From CAYJAQ01 sp964368275 (GTDB lineage: Bacteria; Bacillota_I; Bacilli_A; ML615J-28; CAG-313): 59,254 nucleotides of DNA. Under the pieces are notes generated by a model that was not told where the DNA came from, ran no database searches, and saw only the letters and a list, made by a program, of their open reading frames with translations. Shown one piece after another: positions 1-7,537 of the stretch. Numbering within the stretch: position 1 is the first letter of the stretch; every line of letters begins with the position of its first letter. The stretch covers positions 1 through 59,254 of the forward strand of contig CAYJAQ010000002.1 of NCBI GenBank assembly GCA_964368275.1, written 5' to 3'. The position numbers and the translations under genes were made by a program.

Positions 1-1099
1 GGGTACTTTTACCAATTCCATTAAAGCCAGTAATCGCAATTTTCTCACCACTTTTAACTTGAAAAGATATCGGTGGCAAAAGTGAAAAATAATAACCTAT
101 TTCCAAGTTCTCCACTTCTAAAAATTTATGAGAAGCAATTGGTTTATAATTAAATGTCATATGCATTTTGGTACTACCCGTTTTCGGTTTTTCCAAAACA
201 TCCATTTTATCAAGTTTCTTTTGACGGCTCTTTGCCATATTCGCAGTTGAAGCACGTGTTTTATTCTTTTTAATATAATCCTCTAAGCGTGAGCGTTCCT
301 TAATATTAGCATCATATTCACGTTCATAGTTTTCAAGCATCATCGCTTTCTTTACTAAATACTCTTGGTAATTGCCTTTATACTTAGTCACTTTGCCGTA
401 ACCAATATCTAAAATACGATTTACGACATTATCAAGGAATTCTTGATTATGTGAAACAATCAGAAATGCACCCTTAAATTCTTTTAAGTATTTGACAAGC
501 CAGTCAACGTGAACAGTATCTAAAAAGTTAGTCGGTTCATCCAAAATAATCAAATTAGGATTTTCTAATAGCAACTTAGCTAAAATAACTTTTACTTTTT
601 GACCACCACTTAGTTTCCCCATTTCGGTGTTAATGCCATATTTGTTAATACCAAGACCAGTAGCAATTCGCGCAATAACAGAGTCAAGTGCATAGAAACC
701 ATCGCGTTCTAATTGTTCTCGGCAATTACTTGCCTTATTAATTAAGCTATTAAGTTCTTCTTCATCGGTAACCCCTTGGGTGGCATTTAAAAAACTATTC
801 ATCTTTTCATTTAATTCATATTGCTTCTTAAATGCACTTTTTAAATATTCAATAATCGTAATCTTTTTATCAATCTTTAAGTATTGGTCCAAATAGCCAA
901 CCTTGATATTTTTATCAAAAGTAACTGTTCCTGAATCTGGTATTACTTTATTACCAAGTATTTGGATTAGCGTCGACTTTCCTACTCCGTTATCACCAAC
1001 AATACCAATTTTCTCATTTTCGAATATTTTGAAAGATGCATTAGAATATAATACTTTCTTATCATATGATAAACATAAATTTTCAACTTCTAATAACAT
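1..1099 (-). CDS. ABC-F family ATPase, C-terminus cut by window edge
   Basis: This is the first 366 codons of a duplicated-cassette ABC protein without membrane segments; ABC-F proteins act on the ribosome (translation factors or antibiotic-protection proteins). The first nucleotide-binding domain has Walker A GDNGVGKS (residues 35-42), signature LSGGQ and Walker B LIILDEPTNFLD. A Lys/Arg-rich interdomain linker follows, and the second domain is cut just after its Walker A GFNGIGKST, so roughly 150 residues are missing. The start is the ATG one base after the stop of the GNAT gene, with an AGAGGC element inside that gene's end, so the two are translationally linked. Which ABC-F subfamily it belongs to cannot be judged from this part. 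Confidence 0.9.
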   Translation of the reverse strand, partial: MLLEVENLCLSYDKKVLYSNASFKIFENEKIGIVGDNGVGKSTLIQILGNKVIPDSGTVTFDKNIKVGYLDQYLKIDKKITIIEYLKSAFKKQYELNEKMNSFLNATQGVTDEEELNSLINKASNCREQLERDGFYALDSVIARIATGLGINKYGINTEMGKLSGGQKVKVILAKLLLENPNLIILDEPTNFLDTVHVDWLVKYLKEFKGAFLIVSHNQEFLDNVVNRILDIGYGKVTKYKGNYQEYLVKKAMMLENYEREYDANIKERSRLEDYIKKNKTRASTANMAKSRQKKLDKMDVLEKPKTGSTKMHMTFNYKPIASHKFLEVENLEIGYYFSLLPPISFQVKSGEKIAITGFNGIGKST

Positions 1100-1100
1100 A

Positions 1101-1595
1101 TTATGCCTCTTTCGTTAGCTTCTTTTCCATTATATAATCATCCATCACATAGCCACTACCAATATCAGTAACTACCGCAGCAATTTTTACAAAACCATAA
1201 TGCTCATAAACATTAATGCTATGTTCATTATACTTATTAACAGTAAGCCAAATTCGTTCTATTGTATACTCTTTAGCATATGTTTCAAGAAAATGCATAA
1301 CATCTTTGGTATAACCATGACCGCGGCTGCTTTTTAATAAATATAACTTACTGAGGAACAACCCATCAACATCTACTTTAATACCAAAATAACCTAAGCG
1401 TTTGCCATCATCTAAAAAATAATAGTTGTAGCCATCTGCTAACTGAGCAGTAATTGCCTTTATTGATTGATACTTATCAACCATATAATCAATTTGGTCA
1501 GTAGTTAATATTATCGGAAAAAACTCATGCCAAACAGTATTTGCTAAAGATGCTAATTCCGCAATATCCGTTGGTTTTACATTAATAATCTGCAT
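1101..1595 (-). CDS. GNAT family N-acetyltransferase
   Basis: A 164-residue single-domain acetyl-CoA-dependent acetyltransferase. The acetyl-CoA loop is visible as SSRGHGYTK (the Q/RxxGxG/A motif) and the C-terminal NVYEHYGF motif is typical of the fold. The N-terminal segment with QIDYMVDKYQS recalls a common clostridial GNAT subgroup; the substrate is unknown. I chose the third possible ATG because AAAGGTG lies at the right distance upstream of it; the two earlier ATGs would place that ribosome binding site inside the coding region. It is the first gene of a two-gene unit with the ABC-F gene. Confidence 0.85.
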   Translation of the reverse strand: MQIINVKPTDIAELASLANTVWHEFFPIILTTDQIDYMVDKYQSIKAITAQLADGYNYYFLDDGKRLGYFGIKVDVDGLFLSKLYLLKSSRGHGYTKDVMHFLETYAKEYTIERIWLTVNKYNEHSINVYEHYGFVKIAAVVTDIGSGYVMDDYIMEKKLTKEA

Positions 1596-1645
1596 TTTCA
1601 TCACCTTTTTCATATATTATATCATATTTTTCACTTTTTGAAAAC

Positions 1646-1676
1646 TAAAAAGCAGGCGAACCTTAATTCGCCTGTT
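1646..1676 (-). terminator. Rho-independent terminator after htrA
   Basis: On the minus strand an 8-bp stem CAGGCGAA/TTCGCCTG with a 6-nt loop is followed by CTTTTTAG. It sits directly after the stop of the HtrA gene and closes the two-component/htrA operon. Confidence 0.85.
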
Positions 1677-1680
1677 TAAA

Positions 1681-2934
1681 TTATGCTTTTAATGCTGCTT
1701 GAATAGTAACAACTTTATCAAGCGAACGAGAGTAATAAACAATATCGACAACGTCACCTACTTGAAAATCTACTAGTGAATTAAGGCGAGCTGAAATAAT
1801 ATGAGTTCTGGTAATCTTAACACCACCAACACTTAAAATAATATCATGTGGTTGTACTCCTGTACCTTTTAGGGTTGCATCATTGACTTCTATTACATAA
1901 ATACCATAACGAGTTTCACCTTCGTAAATATCAGGAATAGATTTAATATCTTCATCTTGTTCAATTTGATAGTCTGATAATGCACGTACCTCAGTTCCTA
2001 AAATACCTAAACGAGCACGGACAATCTCACGGTCTTTTTCAATATAGTCATTAGCAATTGTGTAAGCTACGTTTGATGGAATAGCAAATCCCATATTATC
2101 AATATCACTAGAAACTAATTTTAGTGTATTAATTCCTAAAAGCTCTCCATAAATATTGAACAATCCACCACCAGAGTTACCAGGGTTAATCGCAACATCA
2201 TGTTGAATATAGGTTGCTGAAAAATCGCTTGTGCCATCATCATCAGTATCGGTGTCAAAATAACGTAATGGTCCACTGATAACACCGAAAGTTACAGAGT
2301 TATAATAATCATAACCATCCGGATTACCTACGGCAATTGCGAAACTACCACTTTCAATTTCGTCACTATCAGCAATCACAACTGGCTCAAATAGTGTAGT
2401 ATGTTCAAATGTTATTACAGCAATATCAACTTTACTATCTGATCCAAGGACGGTTGCTTTAATTTCTTTGTCTTCATTGCCTAAATATGCATAAATATTG
2501 TATCCTAATGCCCCGTCTACTTCGCTGCCATCAATAACATGACGGTTAGTTAGTACATAGTATTTGTAGGCCTTAACAACATTATTATCAATGACTGCTT
2601 CTCTTTTATAAATTACCCCACTACCTAAAGAATTACTATGATCGGTAGTTCCTGATACAGTGCTTGGCATAATAGCTTTGCATGTCACACCAATAACTGA
2701 ATTTTTAACTTTCTTATATGCTTCTTGAACAGCCGTTTGAAAGTCTTCAACGCTCATCGTCTTATATTCCACAACTTTTTGGGTAATCTCTTGCGTAATA
2801 CTGTTGCTAGGTTGTGTTCCTACTAATAAATCATCTGCCCAGTCATCGGAAAAAATGCTACATCCCGTAAGTAAAAAACCACCCAATACTAATACCATTA
2901 TAAATGGTAAAATTCTCATTCTTTGATTCTTCAT
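1681..2934 (-). CDS. htrA: HtrA/DegP-type serine protease, lipoprotein
   Basis: A 417-residue S1C trypsin-like protease that would degrade or refold damaged proteins at the outer face of the membrane. The N-terminus is a lipoprotein signal with lipobox LTGC (Cys25); most HtrA proteins of Firmicutes are instead anchored by one transmembrane helix. The catalytic triad is visible as His132 (TNRHVIDG), Asp170 (KVDIAV) and Ser254 (PGNSGGG), followed by one PDZ domain at about residues 310-415. GGAGGAAAT precedes the ATG. It is the last gene after a response regulator and a histidine kinase, 10 bases from the kinase stop, which suggests control by that pair, as known for CssRS and CiaRH in relatives. 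Confidence 0.95.
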   Translation of the reverse strand: MKNQRMRILPFIMVLVLGGFLLTGCSIFSDDWADDLLVGTQPSNSITQEITQKVVEYKTMSVEDFQTAVQEAYKKVKNSVIGVTCKAIMPSTVSGTTDHSNSLGSGVIYKREAVIDNNVVKAYKYYVLTNRHVIDGSEVDGALGYNIYAYLGNEDKEIKATVLGSDSKVDIAVITFEHTTLFEPVVIADSDEIESGSFAIAVGNPDGYDYYNSVTFGVISGPLRYFDTDTDDDGTSDFSATYIQHDVAINPGNSGGGLFNIYGELLGINTLKLVSSDIDNMGFAIPSNVAYTIANDYIEKDREIVRARLGILGTEVRALSDYQIEQDEDIKSIPDIYEGETRYGIYVIEVNDATLKGTGVQPHDIILSVGGVKITRTHIISARLNSLVDFQVGDVVDIVYYSRSLDKVVTIQAALKA

Positions 2935-2944
2935 ATTTCCTCCA

Positions 2945-4390
2945 TTAATTAAACTTGTCTATCTCTACAGGTGCAATTGGCATTGTAAACCAAAATTCGC
3001 TTCCCTTGCCTAATTCACTGTTACAACCATATTCATAATGATAATTCTCAAGAACTGCTTTGACTATTGAAAGTCCTAAACCCGAGCCAATTGTTGCTCG
3101 TTGATGTGTTTTGTCAACCTTGTAATAACGATTCCAAACATTCTCAAGATCTTCTTCAGCAATACCAATACCATGATCAATTACGGAAATTGTCACGGTA
3201 TTATCTTTATTAACGATTTGTCTAACTATAACTTGTCTATCATCCCCTGCATAATTAGTCGCATTACTAATAAAATTATAAATCACTTTGCTAATTTGAA
3301 TTTCATCAGCAATAACTTCAACCGACCGATCAAATTCAAAAGTAATCTTACAAGCTAATTGTTCTAAAAGTTTACTATTACGATTAATAATACTTTTAAT
3401 GCTTTCAGTTAATGAATAGCGTTCATTATTCAATTGCTCATTACCACTTTGCAACTTAGTCAGCGACAAAATATCATTTACCAGGGATGTTAAACGTTTT
3501 GCCTCATCAATAACAACCTGTAAATTGGCAGAATTAACTTCTTTCGGATAATCACGCATCATTTCACTATAGCCAACAATTAATGTAATTGGTGTTCTTA
3601 AATCGTGTGAAACATTAGCAATTAATTCCTTTTGATAACGATCTAACTTACCAAGTTCTCGTGCCGCATAGTTCAAAGTGTCTTTTAGTTCACGCACTTC
3701 GGTAAACCCATGAGCTTCAAAAATCGTACCATAGTCACCTTTAGCAAGCCGTTTAGCTGATCTACTAATTTCAGCAAGTGGATAAGAAACGATTCGGTCA
3801 AGAACTAAAGCAAAAATAATAGCTAAAAGAATAACAAACACAGTTATTAGTTTAAACTGAGCACTTAATACCGAAGCTACTGCGTTAACCATAATCAAAC
3901 GCACTTCAAAAACTAATAATACTTGTTGATTATTAATGGTAGATAGCTTGGAGAAGACAAATTTCTGAAAGTTTTCTTCAAATGATTCATTGGTAGCACT
4001 ATTAGAAAGGCGCTCCCAGGTACTGGTCAATTGATTTTGCTTAGCTAGACTAAATGTATCTACATCGCTAACACTCCAAACTCCATAAAGAATCTCTTGA
4101 GGGCCATTACCTTTGACTGAAATCCAAATATCAATCTCTTGTGCACTCGCAATATTACTTATCTGCTCGATTAAATCATTATTTTTCGGTAAATTTTTCA
4201 AATCACCATTTTTCTGTAATAAAGCAATTACGTGGTCAGCCGTATCATAGCATTCAGATTTCTTCTCAGCCTTATAGAAATTATTTAAAAAGGCTACTTG
4301 TAAAAGCCAAAATATCCCAACTATTATTATCGCAAAAATACAAAAACTGACAAAGATTTTCCATTTTAATTTAATCTGATCTCTTCTCAA
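2945..4390 (-). CDS. sensor histidine kinase, HAMP type
   Basis: A 481-residue membrane kinase. It has a transmembrane helix at about 10-33, an extracytoplasmic sensor of about 140 residues, a second helix at about 177-198, a HAMP linker, HisKA with phosphoacceptor His262 (VSHDLRTP), and an ATPase domain with N-box Asn376, DHGIG (405-409) and GSGLGL (435-440). All catalytic motifs are intact. The only start that fits is TTG, overlapping the response regulator end by 20 bases with a GGGGTAGG stretch upstream, so translation is probably coupled. Its partners are the preceding regulator and, by context, the downstream HtrA; secretion or envelope stress is a reasonable guess for the signal. Confidence 0.93.
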   Translation of the reverse strand: MRRDQIKLKWKIFVSFCIFAIIIVGIFWLLQVAFLNNFYKAEKKSECYDTADHVIALLQKNGDLKNLPKNNDLIEQISNIASAQEIDIWISVKGNGPQEILYGVWSVSDVDTFSLAKQNQLTSTWERLSNSATNESFEENFQKFVFSKLSTINNQQVLLVFEVRLIMVNAVASVLSAQFKLITVFVILLAIIFALVLDRIVSYPLAEISRSAKRLAKGDYGTIFEAHGFTEVRELKDTLNYAARELGKLDRYQKELIANVSHDLRTPITLIVGYSEMMRDYPKEVNSANLQVVIDEAKRLTSLVNDILSLTKLQSGNEQLNNERYSLTESIKSIINRNSKLLEQLACKITFEFDRSVEVIADEIQISKVIYNFISNATNYAGDDRQVIVRQIVNKDNTVTISVIDHGIGIAEEDLENVWNRYYKVDKTHQRATIGSGLGLSIVKAVLENYHYEYGCNSELGKGSEFWFTMPIAPVEIDKFN

Positions 4391-5057
4391 AACGATAACC
4401 TACCCCTCTTATGGTAACAATGTATTGTCCATAATCACCGAGTTTTTTTCGTAATAGTTTCATATGCGTATCTAATGTACGATCGTCACCAAAGAAATCA
4501 TAACCCCATATCTTAGAAAGCAACTGCTCTCGAGTAACAGCGACATTCTCATTCTTAATTAAGTATATTAATAATTCATACTCTTTTGGTGTTAATTCAA
4601 TTCTTTCCGAATTAATTGTTACAATCCGTGACAAATAGTCTATTTTAAAATCATCATATGAAAAAACATTTTGATCAATATTCTCAGATACCGGATGATG
4701 ATAACGCGAAAGCACCGCGCTCACTCGCATCATTAACTCTTTAGGTGAAAAAGGCTTCACAACGTAGTCATCAATCCCTAAATCAAAACCATGTAAGCGA
4801 TCATACTCTTCCCCACGGGCCGAAAGCATGATAATAGGAATGTCTTTAGTTTTACGAATTTCTTTAACTGCCGAAAAGCCATCAAGTTCAGGCATCATGA
4901 CGTCCATAATAACAATGTCATATTCGTTGTTTTTGACTTTATTAATGGCATCTAATCCATTTATCGCTTCTCCTACTTCGAATCCTTCAAAAGAAGCATA
5001 TTTCTTGATTAGTTCTCTTATGTTATTCTCATCATCTACTACTAATACTCTGTACAT
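4371..5057 (-). CDS. OmpR/PhoB-family response regulator
   Basis: A 228-residue DNA-binding regulator. The receiver has the acidic pair Asp8/Asp9, phosphoacceptor Asp52 (VIMDVMMP), Ser79 and Lys101 (KPFSP). The C-terminal winged helix ends in the usual IRGVGYRFE. AAAGGAG precedes the ATG. It is the first gene of the regulator-kinase-htrA operon. In the promoter region lie two ATGAAAA repeats 11 bp apart, the spacing typical for binding of this family, so autoregulation is likely (inference). Confidence 0.95.
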   Translation of the reverse strand: MYRVLVVDDENNIRELIKKYASFEGFEVGEAINGLDAINKVKNNEYDIVIMDVMMPELDGFSAVKEIRKTKDIPIIMLSARGEEYDRLHGFDLGIDDYVVKPFSPKELMMRVSAVLSRYHHPVSENIDQNVFSYDDFKIDYLSRIVTINSERIELTPKEYELLIYLIKNENVAVTREQLLSKIWGYDFFGDDRTLDTHMKLLRKKLGDYGQYIVTIRGVGYRFEKRSD

Positions 5058-5083
5058 AAGAACACTCCTTTCATTTCCTTAAT

Positions 5084-5089
5084 ATTATA
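5084..5089 (-). promoter_or_regulatory. -10 element of the two-component/htrA promoter
   Basis: TATAAT preceded by TG one base upstream (extended -10) in the minus direction, 27 bases before the response regulator start. No good -35 hexamer is visible at 17 bases, which fits a promoter that depends on an activator. Confidence 0.6.
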
Positions 5090-5121
5090 ACACATTTCTT
5101 TTTAAAACACGTGAATTTTAA

Positions 5122-5139
5122 ATGAAAATTATATGAAAA
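5122..5139 (-). promoter_or_regulatory. candidate response-regulator box
   Basis: Two direct copies of ATGAAAA start 11 bp apart (5122 and 5133), about 45-60 bp upstream of the expected minus-strand start point. OmpR/PhoB-type regulators bind tandem repeats with one helical turn between them. Binding by this regulator is an inference. Confidence 0.4.
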
Positions 5140-5192
5140 GCACTATATTAATCTTTTTTATTATAAAAAATGAAGAATTCAAAAAAATATGG

Positions 5193-5198
5193 TATAAT
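5193..5198 (+). promoter_or_regulatory. -10 element for tRNA-Thr and rarA
   Basis: TATAAT on the plus strand, 12 bases before the first tRNA base. It is the only promoter-like element available to both the tRNA and rarA. The -35 region is not convincing. Confidence 0.55.
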
Positions 5199-5210
5199 AA
5201 TTGACATGGA

Positions 5211-5284
5211 GCTCCTATAGTTCAATGGCAGAACGTAGCAATGGTAATGCTAAAATGCTAGTTCGATTCTGGCTAGGAGCACCA
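5211..5284 (+). tRNA. tRNA-Thr (anticodon GGT), CCA encoded
   Basis: A complete cloverleaf can be drawn: acceptor GCTCCTA/TAGGAGC (7 of 7 pairs), D stem GTTC/GAAC, anticodon stem TAGCA/TGCTA with loop ATGGTAA giving anticodon GGT, T stem GCTAG/CTGGC with loop TTCGATT, discriminator A and encoded CCA. G1-C72, C2-G71 and G35 U36 agree with known threonine identity elements. It reads ACC and ACU. Only 18 bases separate the CCA end from the rarA start codon. Confidence 0.93.
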
Positions 5285-5302
5285 TTAAAAAGTGAGGTAA
5301 GT

Positions 5303-6544
5303 ATGAAGCCGTTAGCGTATGTTATGCGACCTACTAATTATGATGACATCGTCGGACAAGACCAACTAGTTGGTAAAAATGGTGTTTTACGAAAAATGAT
5401 TGAAAACAAGAAAATCTTTTCCTTTATTTTATATGGTGCACCAGGTTGTGGTAAAACAACCATAGCTGAGGCGACCTGCAAAATGAGTAACCTACCGTCA
5501 TATCGTTTTAATGCATCTACCGATAATAAAGATATTTTAAAACAAATTGTGAATGAAGCACGCTTTAACGATGAAACTATCATTGTAATTGATGAAATTC
5601 ATCGTATGAAGAAAGACATTCAAGATTTTCTCTTACCATATGTCGAAAGTGGTGCATTAACCATGATTGGGCTAACGACAGTTAACCCCTATCACGCGGT
5701 GAATCCGGCTATTAGATCACGCTGTCATGTTTTTAAACTACGAGAACTTGATCATAACGACATGATGACTGTGTTAAAAAGAGCTTACAAGTTGATGAAT
5801 TTAACCTGCAAAGTTGACGAAAATGTTTATGAATATTTAGTTAATCTTGCTGGTAACGAAATAAGAACATTGATTAATAGTTTTGAGACATTAGTTTCAA
5901 TCCATCCCAATGAAGATATTACCATTGAAATGGCTACAGCGACACTCTTAAAAGCTAATGTCGCTATTGATGGTAACGAAGATAGTTATTATGACACCTT
6001 AAGTGGTCTCCAAAAATCGATTAGAGGCAGTGATGTAAATGCCGCTCTTCACTATTTAGCCAAATTGATTGTCGCTGATGACTTACAAAGTTTATCAAGA
6101 CGTCTATTAGCAATTGCCTATGAAGATATTGCTCTTGCTAACCCCACAATTGGCCCTCGTGTAAAAGCTGCCGTTGATGCTGCTCGTGAACTTGGAAATC
6201 CTGAAGCTAGACTACCGCTATCAGTAATTGTAATTGAAATGGCGTTATCGCCTAAATCTAACTCCGCTCTTATCGCCATAGACGCCGCTTTAGCCGATGT
6301 CGAAGCAGGTAAAGGTGGAAAATTGCCACTACACTTAAAGAACACTTATTCTTTTGACCCTAAGCAAAAAGCTTACCTATATCCTCATGACTATCCAAAT
6401 GCCTGGGTTGAACAACAATATCTACCTGACACTATAAAAGATGCCAAATATTATTATCCAAAAGACTCTTCCAAAATTGAAGAAAGTTTACGGGATCGTT
6501 ATTTGCAAATTGAAAAGTGGCATGACCAAAATAAAAAGGCCTAA
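5303..6544 (+). CDS. rarA: replication-associated recombination AAA+ ATPase RarA (MgsA)
   Basis: A 413-residue clamp-loader-like ATPase that acts at stalled replication forks. It shows Walker A GAPGCGKTT, Walker B IVIDEIHR, the sensor/arginine region SRCHVF, and the C-terminal oligomerisation domain with LPLSVIVIEMALSPKSN and PHDYPNAWVEQQYLP, all typical of RarA. Length matches the family. The start is the ATG preceded by GTGAGG; an upstream in-frame TTG would run through the tRNA and is rejected. The gene appears to be transcribed together with the tRNA. Confidence 0.95.
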   Translation: MKPLAYVMRPTNYDDIVGQDQLVGKNGVLRKMIENKKIFSFILYGAPGCGKTTIAEATCKMSNLPSYRFNASTDNKDILKQIVNEARFNDETIIVIDEIHRMKKDIQDFLLPYVESGALTMIGLTTVNPYHAVNPAIRSRCHVFKLRELDHNDMMTVLKRAYKLMNLTCKVDENVYEYLVNLAGNEIRTLINSFETLVSIHPNEDITIEMATATLLKANVAIDGNEDSYYDTLSGLQKSIRGSDVNAALHYLAKLIVADDLQSLSRRLLAIAYEDIALANPTIGPRVKAAVDAARELGNPEARLPLSVIVIEMALSPKSNSALIAIDAALADVEAGKGGKLPLHLKNTYSFDPKQKAYLYPHDYPNAWVEQQYLPDTIKDAKYYYPKDSSKIEESLRDRYLQIEKWHDQNKKA

Positions 6545-6554
6545 GGCCTTTTTT
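6533..6554. terminator. bidirectional terminator between rarA and the LRR lipoprotein
   Basis: The hairpin AAAAAGGCC/GGCCTTTTT with a 3-nt loop carries T runs in both directions. It includes the rarA stop codon and lies between two converging genes. Confidence 0.8.
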
Positions 6555-6564
6555 AATTTACAAA

Positions 6565-7464
6565 CTAATTAGCTTTTTCTTCAGAATATACAATAGATAC
6601 CGTGCTTAGTAAATCATTATTGCGATTGATAATCCAGATATTGGACCACATTTCTTCAGTACCTTCGTAGAAAACCTTATTTAAGTTCTTACAGCCTTCA
6701 ACTGCGTACTCATTAATTGCCAGCAATGTCTTCGGTAAACGTAAAGTAACAATCATTTCACAATTATGAAAGGCAGCTTGATTTAAGCGCGTAGTGTTTG
6801 TTACAACAACTTCTTCTAAAGCCTTGGGAATCTCCGCAACATATGAGCTACCACTAGCATATGTTTGTTCCACGCGAATTGTACCTGCACTAGCTTCTTG
6901 ACCAAACATATAGCCAAATACTGCTTTCTCATTAATAGCAGTAGTACTATCAGAAGTCCCCACAAAAGGAATACTAAGCATTTTTAGATTATCACAAAGG
7001 CCAAAAACAGCAAAGCCAATTTCCTTAACAGTAGTAGGGATGACAATTTTGGACAATGAAGTACAACCGAAGAAAGCTTTATCACCAATTGTATCAAGCT
7101 GACTACCTGTATTAAAAATAACACCATTTAATTTAGTACAACCACTAAATGCTTCTTGACCAATTGCGAGCATATTCTTAGGAATGTTAATACTTGTAAT
7201 ATCAAGATTAGCAAAAGCCTTGTCAGCAATCTTTAAAAGTGGTTTTCCATTAACGTTAGGCGATAAACGGACATCCTTACCAGCACCTTCATATTTTAGT
7301 ACGCCATAGCCAACTATTTCTTTGGTTTCAGCATTACTGATCTCATAATAGTAGACACCTTTAGAGAAACCATTTTCGTCATAATAATCTTTATCACGGT
7401 TACATCCACCAAGCATAAGCAAAGCTATAAAGATAATCCCGAATATTAAAACTCTTTTTTTCAT
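6565..7464 (-). CDS. leucine-rich repeat (BspA-type) lipoprotein
   Basis: A 299-residue surface lipoprotein. The signal ends in lipobox LGGC. From about residue 75 onward it shows BspA/LRR_5-type repeats with the pattern I-G--AF-GC--L--I-IP, for example AFSGCTKLNGVIF, AFFGCTSLSKIVIP and AFHNCEMIVTLRLP. Such repeats usually bind proteins or surfaces; the ligand is unknown. The ATG with GGAGGAATGT upstream is the start; a TTG four codons earlier overlaps that site. It has its own promoter and appears to be monocistronic. Confidence 0.88.
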   Translation of the reverse strand: MKKRVLIFGIIFIALLMLGGCNRDKDYYDENGFSKGVYYYEISNAETKEIVGYGVLKYEGAGKDVRLSPNVNGKPLLKIADKAFANLDITSINIPKNMLAIGQEAFSGCTKLNGVIFNTGSQLDTIGDKAFFGCTSLSKIVIPTTVKEIGFAVFGLCDNLKMLSIPFVGTSDSTTAINEKAVFGYMFGQEASAGTIRVEQTYASGSSYVAEIPKALEEVVVTNTTRLNQAAFHNCEMIVTLRLPKTLLAINEYAVEGCKNLNKVFYEGTEEMWSNIWIINRNNDLLSTVSIVYSEEKAN

Positions 7465-7485
7465 ACATTCCTCCAATTTTTAACT

Positions 7486-7514
7486 ATTATAACACATTCA
7501 GAGTTTTTTTTCAA
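7486..7514 (-). promoter_or_regulatory. promoter of the LRR lipoprotein
   Basis: Minus strand TTGAAA, a 17-nt spacer, then TATAAT preceded by TG one base upstream. It lies 22 bases before the start codon. Confidence 0.7.
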
Positions 7515-7537
7515 TTAATGCAGTAATATAAGCCTTA

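Noticed and set aside
5201..5302. N-terminal extension of RarA from an upstream TTG
   Set aside because: The stretch encodes the tRNA; the ATG with its own ribosome binding site gives the normal N-terminus.
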